Source: Shinisaurus crocodilurus (lineage: Eukaryota; Chordata; Lepidosauria; Squamata; Shinisauridae). Taken from it: a stretch of 64,000 bases of DNA. Location of the stretch: NCBI GenBank assembly GCA_021292165.1, contig JAHFWL010000435.1, positions 62,001 to 126,000 of the forward strand. The letters are read 5' to 3'. The stretch's first letter is position 1. The number at the start of each line of letters is the position of its first letter. Both the position numbers and the translations under genes were made by a program. The notes below the pieces were generated by a model that saw only the letters and a program-made list of their open reading frames with translations, had not been told where the DNA came from and did not search any database. Shown here one piece after another: positions 20,095 to 31,515 of this stretch.

Positions 20095-20987
20095 AATCCC
20101 CCCCCCCCGCGTTCAAAATCACAGCCAAAGCGGGGGCCACCCGCGTCTTTTCGTAGCCTTCCCCTCTCCTCTCTCTCTTCTGCCCCCCTCCCCATTCCCA
20201 AATAGTATTTGCAAACGTAGAAACTTCGAGAGCGGGCCCGCCCGGGCAGTGTTCTCTTCTCCCCCGTTTCCCGTCCGCGCGTCTCCCGCGCCCCGTTCTA
20301 AGAACCTGGGATGTTGCTCACTATTCTCTCCCCTCCCCGCGACAGCAGGGACTGTATCCCATCGGGGTATTTCATTTCAGCTGCATTTGTAGCACACCTG
20401 TAGTATCGCTGTTTAGAACGTATATTATGTGTGTGTTGATGTAGGTTTGTGCATATCTAGTTATTTGTGTTAGGGTGTTTTGTTTGTCTTTATTGGGACT
20501 TACATACTTAATTTTGGAAACGCAAGAATTGTCCTTCATTTAGGATTTATATATGTCTATCTGTTGTTATCGACTGGTATGATAGTTGGGGGGGTGTGTC
20601 TATATTTTTATAAATAGATAATGATAGTTCCCCAAGACCAACAGGGCCAGTTCCTCCCACTAAGGTGTGATATCTTCCTTCATCAGTGGTCTCCATTTCT
20701 TTCTCCGTCTCTCTTGTATTGCTGACCTTGAGTAATTCACCACTTTATCCTCTCTAGTTCTAGGTAGACAATGGAGGAGTGAGATTAGGTGTTTATATGG
20801 GAGGTTGTGGAGGGTGAATGAGAGGGTGTAAACCCCCACCCCCCAGCTGTTCGTGCAGGTTACTCTGCTGGTTGATGGGGAGAGTATAGGAACTGCTCCT
20901 GAGTAATTCTGAAATGGACACTTCTTAAAAAATACAGAAGAACACATCTGAATATGTGTTCATATTCAGATATGATAGCACTCTTCT
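19581..20987 (+). other. Start of intron 1: CpG-island remainder, then unique sequence
   Basis: GC-rich to about 20350 with C-runs and a (CT)n block, then AT-rich with no recognisable repeat. The long open frames here on both strands are a result of base composition and low stop density. None has a family motif. Confidence 0.6.
20057..20091 (+). repeat. (CT)n microsatellite
   Basis: An unbroken CT run in the first intron, about 480 bp after the exon, followed by a poly-C run at 20098-20108. Confidence 0.9.
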
Positions 20988-21302
20988 AGTACTTGAAGGG
21001 TTGTCACACAGAGGAGGGCCAGGATCTCTTCTCCATCATCCCAGTTTGTAGGAATAATGGGCTCAAGTTTCAGGAACCCAGATTCCACCTAAACATCAGG
21101 AAAAATTTCCTGACTGTTAGAGCAATAAGACAATGGAACCAACTACCTAGGGAGGTGGTGGGCTCTCCCACTCTGGAGGCATTCAAGGTGCAGCTGGACA
21201 GCCATCTGTCAGGGATGCTTTGCCTTGGATTCCTGCATTGAGCAGGGGGTTGGACTCGATGGCCTTGTAGGCCCCTTCCAACTCTACCTATGATTCTATG
21301 AA
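20988..21302 (+). mobile_element. CR1 LINE 3' end, keeping ORF2 C-terminal codons
   Basis: The frame 20993-21241 encodes 'FHLNIRKNFLTVRAIRQWNQLP' (shown in part) followed by 'EVVGSPTLEAFKVQLD', the conserved end of the CR1 ORF2 protein. It is followed by 'gggttggactcgatggcc' and the 'tatgattctatgaa' terminal repeats. The reverse transcriptase domain is absent (5' truncation). Confidence 0.85.
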
Positions 21303-22229
21303 ACCTGTAGATTGGGCCTGCAGGTTATGTTCAGCAATAGGGTCAAATGCTGGATGATAGTTAAAAGCAGTGAATAGATTGATCAGTGATGCTTGTTACT
21401 CTCTTTGCCTGCCCGCCCTTCCAAATACCACCAGGTACCAGTATTCTGTAGTTAGGTTTTGGTTAACTGGAATGTTCTACATCTACAAGATACATTTTGC
21501 AAGGGATTTGTGTTCACTGAAGCCAAGAAGCCTGCTCTTCCTGTGATTGCTGCCTTCTGACAGATCTTGCTTTCTGTGCTGTTTATGGCATTTTCATATA
21601 CAGTATCTGGTGAGAGTGTAACAAAGTTTTCAATAAGCTTTCTCTCTTAACACCCGCTACTTCATTATTGTTACACATGTGATTTAGGACTACAGCATTC
21701 TGCCTGAGAATAGCAGTGTTTAGGCCTTGGTAGTGTTTGTATGTAAGGTCTGGTTAAAATGCTTTAGATTTTCTAAAGTATTTTTTACACTGGGAATGCT
21801 TTCATAGGTAACAGAGCTTATTCAGTGTTAAAGTAACAGACTGAAATGGATCAGTACTGGTCATGGCTACTTGGGTGTGTTAATGTTCCTGTGTAAAAAT
21901 CCATAGGATAAAACTTGATCTTACTCCAGTTATATACAGACATCTGTTATCTAAAAAGTTATCTCAAGGCAGTAAAGTGCTTACATTGCTTTGTACTTTT
22001 TGCTATTGTTATGCTAGTATAAGGTATATTTAGATTGATAAGAAATTACTTCTAACTCAGGGTAAAATGCTTTGAAAAACTTATTGGATGGAAAGTTCCC
22101 AAATACAGAATTAATCCATGCAAAGTAATATTTAATGTTAAGTGCTACAGAATACTATTTTCAGTACTTTTTCGTAGTTTGAATCCTTCTATTTGCAACA
22201 TTTATTTCATTTAGCTTCTGTTGATACAT
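21303..22229. other. Intronic, nothing recognised
   Basis: AT-rich unique-looking sequence with no exon of the beta-1,4-galactosyltransferase family and no transposon ends. Confidence 0.45.
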
Positions 22230-22440
22230 CTGAGGAGCCATACACCATAGGATATTTCAGGATACAAGCTATCCTGAGGCCTCTCCAGCCTCCTTCCCTC
22301 CCCCTCTGAAAAAGCCCATCTCAGGCTGGAGGATGGTGGTCTCCACAGCTCCTCCCGCCCTGCATATGGTACTTGTAAAGTTGTAAGGCTTATGAGCATC
22401 AAGGGCGCAACCCATAGGGTTGCCCCCATGACACCAGACC
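22230..22440 (-). repeat. Unclassified GC-rich repeat, family A, copy 3 (inverted)
   Basis: The reverse complement repeats the family A order: 'gtaccatatgcagggcggga', 'gagggaaggaggctgg', 'aggatagcttgtatcc' and 'atatcctatggtgtatgg'. Confidence 0.5.
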
Positions 22441-23164
22441 CGTAAACAATTAAATCTAGCCATTTAAACTGGAAGTTTCTGATACTATGGTCATTTAGCT
22501 AAATGCTACACAGGGTAGCCTAAACACCAATTGATAATTATTGCTTTAGTCTCATTGGTAAACATGTAGAATTACTGCAATTGTAAAAACATAAAGGTGG
22601 ATTTATTGCTCATTAAGGAGATAGAGTGGAACCCATGACCTTGTACTATGTAAGATGTTCTGGCCTATGGAAATTTGTGGTGGACAGTACAAAGTCAGTT
22701 TTCCTTTTCTTTCAGTTTTAATTACTTATATATTACTTAGCAAATATGTGAAACAAGCTATCTGTTTGCTGTAACTACTAAGAAAGTATCCATTTTTAAT
22801 TTATATTCACTAAAAACTATTAAAAAGCTTAAATGTACAATTTAAAAAAATGAAGTAATAATAAACAGTTCATAATAATAAGCAGAGAAAATAAGCCACT
22901 AGTAAAATATCTGCTATAAAACCAGTACATTTAGCAACCATGCACCTGCCAAATATCTTCAACAGCGCTTCTAAAATGGCCAAGGATCTGGACATCGGAG
23001 ATATCTGATGGGAAGGCATTCCATAAGTACAAGGCCACCACTGAAAAGTCTGTTATATGTTGAAGGCAGTTAATCTCAGAGACAGCACCAGCAACAAGAA
23101 CTAAATGTTAGAATTATATCAGTTGAACCTCAAGTCCTACATGAATTATTCCTTTAAGAGTGCA
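22441..23164. other. Intronic; old LINE-like fragment at about 22860-23080
   Basis: The words 'gggaaggcattccataag' and 'aaggccaccactgaaaag' recur, changed, near 43165-43240 and are typical of a decayed LINE 3' region. The class cannot be set. Confidence 0.35.
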
Positions 23165-23245
23165 AATATATGTGCACTTATTTGGGAGTAAGTAGCATTG
23201 AGTACAATGAGACTTCTGAGAAAGCATGCCGATGACTGGGTTGTT
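23165..23245. repeat. Foldback MITE-like repeat ('aagtccc' family), decayed
   Basis: 'cacttatttgggagtaagta..attga' and 'caatgagacttctgag' resemble the arms at 9241-9336. Confidence 0.4.
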
Positions 23246-23402
23246 ATGCAAAGAACATTATCTTCAAAAGTGAAATTTGAGATGTGTTGAGCAGTCCACA
23301 AATGTATTCACCAATTCTATCTTGCTGACCTCATACAGAGCCTCCTGTCTTCTAAGGCAAGGCATCCTGTTGTTTTCAGCACAGTTAGGATGCGCTCCCA
23401 CA

Positions 23403-23582
23403 TATTTTTATTTATTTATTTATCATATTTATACCCCACCTTTTTTCCCTGAAAGGAACCCAAGGCGGCTTACATAATCCTCCTCCTCTCCATTTTATCC
23501 TCACAACAACCCTGTGAGGTAGGTTAGGCTGAGAGTGAGTGACTGGCCCAAAGTCACCCAGTGAGTTTCATGGCCGAGCTCG
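23403..23582 (-). mobile_element. SINE, inverted, head missing
   Basis: The reverse complement gives 'ggccatgaaactcactgggt', 'gtcactcac...cctaacctacctcacagg', 'ggaggaggattatgtaagcc' and the AAAT-rich tail. The tRNA-like head is cut off. Confidence 0.8.
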
Positions 23583-25059
23583 ATCAGCTTGTGGTTGTTA
23601 TCTCCCTATAGCTGCACTAGGCCTTTGAAGCACTCTAATCAAGACCTCTGCTCTCTCCCTTGGGAGAGGTTCAGGGGCAAGCACTAATTTTGGTTGACTA
23701 CCAAAGTTGGCCAAAATTAGTGGTTTCTTGGGTGTCTTAGTACTTTTATGAAAGGATGATTCTGATAATGGGTGCTAGCTCTCACCTATCCTGAGCATAG
23801 CTAAATCAGTGGAGAAGTTTATTTTGCTAAAGGTGGGTATACTCTGTGTTTATACAATAATAACCTTTAGCAATAGGCTAAAAGTTATTTAAACTTGAAA
23901 TAACATTTGCAATAACCTTTAGCAAAGAAATGTCTGTACTTTTGTGCAGATTTGTGGCTTGTATACATGGGATTGCTGTAGGCTTCCATCTTCCTGTTAT
24001 GCCAAGTTTAGGTTGATACTGCATGCAAACAGTGGACTGAATCAGAGCTCCTCAGTTTATCCTTAGAGTCTTAGGCATCTACAGGAGTGCCTGTTCCTAA
24101 ACATTGAGCAACTACAGCCTAATAATACCTGGGCCGATATGCAAGACTTTTCCTGGGTAGGGACTGTAACTGCTGTCTGCCAGCCTGCCACATGTTTCTG
24201 AAATTAAACACTGATGAGTAGAAATTAGAAACAATCTGGGATTGTAATAGGCTTTCAGATTGGCCAGGCCAGTTTAGAGAACAGCTGGTGGACTGAAATT
24301 ATGTTCCAGTGTCATATAATATGGTTCAACTTCACTATGCTATGGCTTCAACATGGATATGTAGTTCTTAGAGGTCCTCTCATTTGCTCATAGTTTTGAC
24401 TTTTTTTGTTGATAGTCCCAAACATCTGGAGAGCACCATGTTTGGGAAGGCTGTATTCATCTTTTAAGGTGCCACAGGACTCGTTGGGTTTGCTGCAACA
24501 AAGTAACATAGCTAACCCTCAATAGGTTGTACTGTTGTAGGCATTTCAGTCCTGAATTAAATAGGCAAAATAATTCAGTTTGATATAGTTAGAAGCTTTT
24601 GGTAGAGTTTTGAACAGATGTGTTCAAAAGATGACTTCTATATGTAGAATAAGAGTTTGAAAGGAGTTAAAGAAGAATTACTTCTACTAAGATTGGATAT
24701 GCTGTACTTAATGCAGGGCTGCACAATTTGTGTCTACCAATCCAAGCACAGCCCAGAAGCCATGGATTGTGGCTTGCCAAGTGCTTGATAAGCCTTCCTC
24801 TTCTGCAATCCCAGCTAAGGATAAAACACATGAGATTTACAGATGCCTTGGTGAGTCACAAGTTCAGCAGTGGGAAAGACCTCTGCCTGAGACCCTGAAG
24901 AGCTGATCCCAGTCAGAGTAGACAGTATTAGGCTAGATGGACCAATGATTTGACTCTGTATCAGGCAACTTCTATGTCCAGGCTTGCTTAAAGCATCCCT
25001 GAAAAATGTCTGTCCAGTTGGAGTTATTTATTCTTCCCACAATTACATACCGAGACCCT
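23583..25059. other. Intronic, mostly unassigned; small repeat fragments
   Basis: 24412-24450 has a half-arm of the hAT foldback family ('atagtcccaaacatctgg'). 24455-24525 matches the inverted end of family B ('aaggtgccacaggactcg'). 24870-24985 resembles the 'gatggaccaatg' repeat related to 1045. Otherwise nothing. Confidence 0.4.
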
Positions 25060-25312
25060 GAGATCTCTTTGTCAGTGACCTTTCTTTGGGTGCCCTAGCC
25101 AGGTAGCTCTGAGTGAAAGAGCCTTTTTGGTAGTGGCATCTCCCCAGAGAGGCCTGCCTACCAACTAATGTGATTTTCTTTTGGCACTAAGCAAAGATCT
25201 TTTTATTTTCCAGGCCTTCTGAATGCTGTAGCTTTTAAAATCCATTTTAGCTCTTATGTTTTATTCTCTGCTGTTGGGTTTAATCTTGTTTTTGATCATA
25301 ATTTTGAGTATG
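25060..25312 (+). mobile_element. Decayed LINE (L2-type) C-terminal fragment
   Basis: 'gagtgaaagagcctttttgg' followed by 'tggcatctcccca', 'tttttattttccaggcctt' and an AT-rich 3' region echo the 'RAFSVVAP...TFLFQQAF' end of L2 copies at 57020 and 63669, with many changes. The inverted SINE at 25313 interrupts its tail. Confidence 0.45.
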
Positions 25313-25558
25313 CTTTATTTATTTATTTTATTATATTTATACCCCACCTTTTTTCCTGCAAGGAACCCAAGGCGGCTTACATTATCCTCCTGCTCCTCTC
25401 CATTTTATCCTCACAACAACCCTGTGAGGTAGGTTAGGCTGAGAGTCAGTGACTGGCCCAAAGTCACCCAGTGAGTTTCATGGCCCAGCGGGGACTAGAA
25501 CCCAGATCTCCCGAGTCCCAGTCCAACACCCTAACCACTATGCCACACTGGCTCTCCT
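25313..25558 (-). mobile_element. tRNA-derived SINE, inverted, full length
   Basis: The reverse complement starts with the tRNA-like head ('gccagtgtggcatagtggtt', 'gggttctagtcc'), passes through 'catgaaactcactgggtgac', and ends with 'cgccttgggttccttgc' and the A/T-rich tail. Confidence 0.85.
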
Positions 25559-25881
25559 TTAATGCTGCATCATGTTTTTATTAATTGTATTGCACATTTT
25601 ATTTTTAAATTGTTTTTATTCTCTAAACTGCCCTTACAACTTTTTGCTATAGCATGGCCTATATCTAAACTAAATACTCTCCACATACTTTTTGTGTTCA
25701 TCTGATACCTGCTTGTGACGCATTAAATTCTGGATCATTTAGCTTATTAATGAGGGGTAGATGGTCCTGCCTTGTAGCTGAGGATTGTCCTATATACGTA
25801 GCTCTCTGTTTTCTCTTGGACCATAATCCTTATACATCCCTTGTGAATTATTCCAAGCTCACAATCTTCCTTGAACTATGG
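25559..25881. other. Intronic, nothing recognised
   Basis: The first 60 bases continue the LINE tail interrupted by the SINE. The rest is unassigned. Confidence 0.4.
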
Positions 25882-26802
25882 CAGTGATGGCGAACCTTTT
25901 TGAGCCCGAGTGCCCAAACTGCAACACAAAACCAACTTATTTATTTCAAAGTGCCAACACTGCAATTAAACCCGAATACCGAGGTTTTAGTTTTAGAAAA
26001 ACAACTCATACAGTTGTCCGAACTAATTAACATCTTTTGTCTTAAAAGGAAAACACAGTAACAGAGCTTTCAATGATACAAACAGTTTTTTGTTGGGAAA
26101 AAAATCAACTCAAAAAATTATTATAGTACTACATTGTACACATAGCCTGAAGGGAATTTATACAAACTTTTAAAATAATTAGGCACATGTATTTTTGGAT
26201 AAGGGATTCTCAACTTGTAATATGATTATATGCCAGACTGAAATTGTATGGGGCAAGCTTTACCCCGGGTCCTTTCCCTGCTTCTACAGGTGTCGGATTA
26301 GTAAAAGTAAAAGTCAACTTGTACTAGGATGAGCAAGATAAACAAGAAAACTAAATGTGCTTAACACATTTTAAACACTTTATGTCTTGGACTGCAAACA
26401 CTGCATTATGTAAAATTTTGCACTGGGCATGGTTTTGCACAATTAATGTGATTTTTGCTATTGCATGCATGCTGATAATTTGTCAAACCTTGGCTCATAC
26501 TCCGTTAGTTTGAGAGCAACACATGCAGCACTCAGGTCAACTGTTAGGGCTTTACACCCAAGCCATGCTCTGTGCATCATTCTTCAAAATCTTTTAAATG
26601 TGATAACAAGGTAGAAAAGAATTCTGTAAGAGGAATTCTAGAATAAAATCATTCTGTTCCACACTGTGAGAAAGAACAAAATCATTAGTGTTTTGCAGAA
26701 GGGGACAGTCTTTTTGCGATCTGGTGACCAATGGCTCGAGTGCCCACAGAGAGGTCCCTGCGTGCCAGCTGTGGCACCCATGCCATAGGTTCGCCATCAC
26801 TG
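25882..26802 (+). mobile_element. Non-autonomous hAT element, 921 bp
   Basis: Starts CAGTGATGGCGAACC and ends GGTTCGCCATCACTG, a perfect inverted repeat of the hAT type. Subterminal 'gagtgcccaaactgcaacac' and 'ctcgagtgcccacagag' words lie in from both ends. No transposase frame is seen, and the flanking 8-bp duplication is too decayed to claim. Confidence 0.8.
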
Positions 26803-29019
26803 ATATAGGCAATGGCTAACTGGGGATGCAGTGTGTACTTAGGCAAAATTAGAATTACTTTGTAACTGTATGTACCGTAGATTATAGGGAATATTATTGT
26901 ATCCATTTCATTTTTGTACAACATTGTCCTTTACTCAATACACTTCTAGATCATAGATGTAGAGAAGCTGCTTCATATATGATTAGCTACAGAATGTCAC
27001 CTTTTGGAGCAGAAAGCTGATTGAGCATCAGGGACACAGCTCTTCAGCTTTCCTTGGTAACACAGCACCTTTCTGTGCTTATCAGAGGAAGCTTACTAAA
27101 TGAAGTCTCCATGCACCAGCCATCACATTTTGTTTGTGCCCATGCAAATCAGAGGAAGCTCGCTAAATGGAGTCTCCGTGCACCAGCCATCACATTTTGT
27201 TTGTGCCCATGCAAATATTGTCCCATGTTATGTATCCCCCTACTAAAACTGACTATGCCACTAACATAGCCATAGCCTGAAGAAGCCAACGTTCACTGCC
27301 ACCAGCTTCATCAACAATCTGTTCTCTTAAGACAAATAGTTGTCAATTGTATGCACTAATTTTCTATTACTATTTGGACTAGCTCAAATTTCTGTTAAAC
27401 AGAACAAACTCATTCCATTGCTACTTCTCTCACTGTATAAGCATAAAGCCAAGCTTGGAAACTTCTTCAGCATTTGGGTGGCATCAGCAGTGCATAAATA
27501 CACATCTGTTTCACTTACTCTAGTTTTATGGATATCAAAGCTGTCAGACTATAGATTTATGTGTATGTTGGCACTTAAAATATTCTTACCTTAACTTTTT
27601 GACCATCTGAAAAATCTTACATGGGCTAGAAAAATAACCATTTAATGTTTCACATTTGCATGATACGCAGGCTTCAATCCTATAACCACTTTCTGGGCAT
27701 AACCCCCATTGAACTTACTTGACCTTACTTTTTTTACTTATTTTTTTATTAGGAATAAAAACAAACACTACAAAAACATATAACAAAAAACAAAAAATAA
27801 AATGGACTTCTGATTTTCTCCACAACAAATATATTCAAAAACCAAATTTGAAAATTTGGTAAGAATATTCAAAAACCACCCGGCATGCACCGTGACTCAC
27901 TATGGCTTAAGGGCAGCTGTGATCATGTGAACCAGGTCAGGGTATGCTTTTTGTGTCTTTCATGGCAGTCCCTAGTGGGAGAGCAGTCTGTGCAGAGGCA
28001 AGCTGAGAAGGCCAGAGAGAGTTCTGGAAGTAGGAAGGCCTGTTTGTATGCTGTCTTTAAAGATACATAAAGCATGTACTGACTTTGTTACAATACTCAT
28101 GTTGGTAGGATCTTCAAAGCAGTGTAGAATCATTTGTATACCGTAATTTGAATTCAGAAAGAGGAATATCCAGAGGTTGACGTTCCATATCCTCTGCTCT
28201 CTTCCTCTGTTAGTTTATATCCTCAGATATTTTTTCTCTTCATAGTGGCTACCTAATAATGGCTACCTGGCTACCTAATAATGGCCTTTCCTGATTTCTA
28301 CTTTAATTGAAGCCTGCTCCTATTCTCTCCTACTCCCCAGCACATTTCAGTAATCTAAATTCTTTCTTGGGTCAAAGTTCTCTTCCCAAGGCTTTACTGC
28401 CCAACATTTTTGCTTATGATAAGAAGAGTGAGAAGGATATGCTGTGCTGGATTAAATTAAATTGTATAAATACTGTACTTTGTATAATGAGTAGCTTTAC
28501 CTTGAGGCAGGATCAGAACTAGTTGTTAAGGAATTGGTATTTGGATTTTTCAGGCAAAGAATGTTAGTGGATGGTAAAGTTTCATCCAAATGACATACCA
28601 TCCATCTGAGTAATTGTTATCTTTGGGGCTGAGTAATCTTACCATGTTCAAAATAAATCTGTTTCATGATATAGTAAGTTCTTTGTCTTTCAATTCTATC
28701 TACATGAACAAGTCACCTGTGCTAGGTGGGTTCTTTTTGTTTTTGAAAGGATTACTGAGTAACCTTATGTAGGCTTGCATTAGTTACATTTACACTGAGG
28801 AATGTTACCTTATTAATTTATCTTTAATCCAGAGTTTGAAGCCTGATTAGAAGCAGATTTCCCTGTGCAGAGTTAAAGCCTCGGTTGTGCTGAAAAGGGA
28901 ATGGGTTAGAGGACAGATTCAAATAGGAGAGGAGTACATGAGTGGAAGGAGTATATGAGTCCGTGGGGCATACCCACTCACTTTAACCACAAGTAACAGA
29001 TTAGGAAATATTACAATTG
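26803..29019. other. Intronic, no gene recognised
   Basis: Apart from a 67-bp tandem duplication (27081-27214) and an A-rich stretch near 27760-27850, I see no transposon end or exon. Confidence 0.45.
27081..27214 (+). repeat. Tandem duplication, 67-bp unit x 2
   Basis: The unit 'atcagaggaagct...tgtgcccatgcaa' occurs at 27081-27147 and 27148-27214 with only a few differences. The unit is not part of a repeat that I recognise. Confidence 0.9.
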
Positions 29020-29045
29020 TACTAAGCCAGTGTTCTTCTTCGTGG

Positions 29046-29200
29046 TCTCTGTGCATCACATATATGGGCTCTGCGCCTGCGCGGAGGCCACTTCGGGAAG
29101 ATTCTAAAGCTGAGGCAAATTTTGGGCGGGAACCCCTCCCCCCTCGCGTCTCCTTTCACGGGTTCCCGCCCTCTCCCTCAGTTCCTCTTCGACCGCCATC
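29046..29200 (+). repeat. DIRS left inverted terminal repeat
   Basis: Contains 'gcgcctgcgcggaggcc', 'gctgaggcaaattttg', 'acccctcccccctcgcg' and 'gaccgccatc', each present in reverse complement at 34762-34911. The outermost 13 bases (29033-29045, ttcttcttcgtgg) are not shared with the right end, as is usual in DIRS. Confidence 0.9.
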
Positions 29201-29336
29201 ATGTATGGTACTTCTTCGAGAGGTTCTGGTATTCTATTAGAGAATTCAACTGAGTTCACTGTTTTTCCTGAGGACTTTTCTTCAAAATATCTTCTTCCCC
29301 CCGTTCGTCGTGGGATCGTCGATCGTTTGCCCTACT

Positions 29337-30764
29337 ATGGCTCCAAAAGCTCCCTTTCGCAAGTGCGTTAGGTGTGGCATGAAACTCCCACCAGCGGACG
29401 GGCATTCGCTCTGTCTCGCCTGCCTGGGTGAAGAGCATAACGTGGACGCTTGCCACCATTGTCAGGCATTCACAAAGCAGGCAAGGAGGCACAGGGCAGA
29501 CAAGTTGACCGCCATTTTATATAAAAGAGCTCTCCAACCGCCCGTGGTAAGGCCTAGTACGCCGCCATCCCACACGGTCTCCTCAGCGGCTGCTCAGGAG
29601 AAATACATGGCAACTGTGATCTCTAAGAGCAAACTTTAAAAAGCTTGCAGAGAAAAGGAGGGGGTGAAGAGAAAGAGCAATGAGAGGAAGGACAAAGCGA
29701 GGAGGCTGGCAAAGAAATTAGCTTCGTCCCTCTCGGGCTCGAGATCGACGCTGGCTCCCGAACCGACGGATGTCGTAACCGCTGAAGACCCGACTGGGCA
29801 GAAGTCTCCTCCTACCGCGGCTCCCTCGGGCTCGAGGGACCCAATGCCTTCCTCTCCTCCAAAAACTTATTCGGGCTCGAAGAACCCCGTTCTAGCTCTT
29901 TCGGTATCGGAGGGCGAAATACCGGACTCCCCATCGGACCCGAGGCCTGTGGAGCGAACCCCGACTCCTCCAGCCCTCGGTTCTCCTGTCCGTAGCGTAC
30001 GGGCTCGTACGCCACGGACTCAATCTAGATCCCTCGAGATCGAGGAAGTCATGATTACCCGGGACCGGGCATCCTCCAGATCTACCGATTCTCATCGACC
30101 TCGGGACCTCCTGCGCTACAGAGAGAGGTCCCACGACTCAAGGGACTCGAGGTACTCCTCTGTATCTCGATACGACTATCGTCGAAGGCGCTCTCCGGTA
30201 TCGGAGTATAGATACCAACCAAGAGTGTACCGCTCTCGGGATAGGTCCCCGATCAGGAGACAATCTCCGCGTAGGGAGTCCAGGCCACCTCTGCCTAGAT
30301 GGGAAGTGGCACGTCCGAGTCCCAGGAGGTCTTCTCCTCCAATTTGACCTCTGGCCCCTCCTTCAGAGATTCGTGAAGGAGAGGACCAGCTGACTACGGT
30401 ATCAATGACAGCAGTGTCTCGTTCCCGCAAGTCCTGGACTCCAGGGTCTCCCTTATCCGATTCGGATTCGATCCTTTCCTTGTCTCCATCGTCTACGTCT
30501 CCAGACCAGAATGTTTCCACACAGGCTGAAGTGTCCCCTTCTAAGGACATGGGCACCTTTCAGGATCAAGTCCTTCGAATGGCCCAGGCTCTGGGTCTTG
30601 AGACTGCGGTAGAAGAGAAGAAAACTCTTCGATGCAGTCTCCAAATCGTCTGCGGGTCCAACACTACTACTGATCACCCCGACGATGCTGGAAACTGTTC
30701 AGGGATCATGGAACTCACCTTCCATGGCCCCGCCAGCAGCAAAGCGCCTGGACGCACTTTATAA
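29337..30764 (+). pseudogene. DIRS gag-like frame, N-terminal part, with two in-frame stops
   Basis: Starts at ATG 29337 (MAPKAPFRKCVRCGMKLP). Early cysteine/histidine pairs C-V-R-C, C-L-A-C and C-H-H-C at about residues 10-45 suggest a zinc-binding region. A long, very basic and serine/arginine-rich segment follows (about 29650-30340, many RS, SR and RD dipeptides). The same frame is cut by TAA at 29637 and TGA at 30345, the second probably from CGA. It continues to 30764, but homology seems to move to another frame at about 30630, implying a frameshift. Function: likely structural or RNA-binding protein for the element. Confidence 0.8.
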
Positions 30765-31515
30765 AATTCGACCAGACACAGCCAAGTTCCTTTTCTCCCA
30801 TCCAGCTCCCAACTCGGTGATAGTAGAGTCAGCCCAATCCAGATCGGGGAAGCAACACTCCACTCCATCTGATCCCGAAGGAAAGCGACTAGACAACTTC
30901 GGAAGAAGGGTCTACACTTCAAGCACCCTGGGGATCCGGGTTGCTGGTTACCAAGCTACCATGGCTAGGTACCAGCTCTTCCTTTGGGAAAAAATGGGAG
31001 GACTAATCGACTATCTACAGGACGAAAAAAGGGACTTGGCTCGAGTTCTCCAGGCCGAGGTGACAAATACATCGAGACAGCAGATTCATACTGCCAGGCA
31101 CCAAGGAGACTGTCATGGAAGATCTCTGGTGAGTGCTGTCGCCCTATGCCATCACGCTTGGCTTAGGTCCTCAACATTGACTACAGAAACCAAAGCCAAG
31201 ATAGAAAACTTACCCTTCAATGGAATCGGACTTTTTAACGATAAAACTGACTATTCCCTTGACGCAGTGCAGAAGGCACGTGTAAACGCGAGGAAGATGG
31301 GTCTGCTTCCACCACCCTCCTCTAAACCCTTCAGACGCCGCAGGTGGGCTCCGTATCCAGCCGCTATTACTTCTGCCCAACCGAGTCAACAACAACAGCA
31401 GTGGCAGGACAGTCGTGCTCGTCCACAGCAGCCCCGGGCATCGAGTCGTCAATACCAGCAACAACGGTACCGGGGCTCCCGTAAAGGAGGCGACTTTCAA
31501 AAGTGGCGTGTTTGA
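30640..31515 (+). pseudogene. DIRS gag-like frame, C-terminal part
   Basis: In a different frame from the N-terminal part. Reads 'MLETVQGSWNSPSMAPPA', 'DALYKIRPDTAKFLFSHPAP', 'YQLFLWEKMGGLIDYL' and a glutamine/arginine-rich end. It overlaps the start of the RT frame by about 100 bases (31415-31515), which is normal for DIRS. No known enzymatic motif. The frameshift near 30630 separates it from its N-terminus in this copy. Confidence 0.75.
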
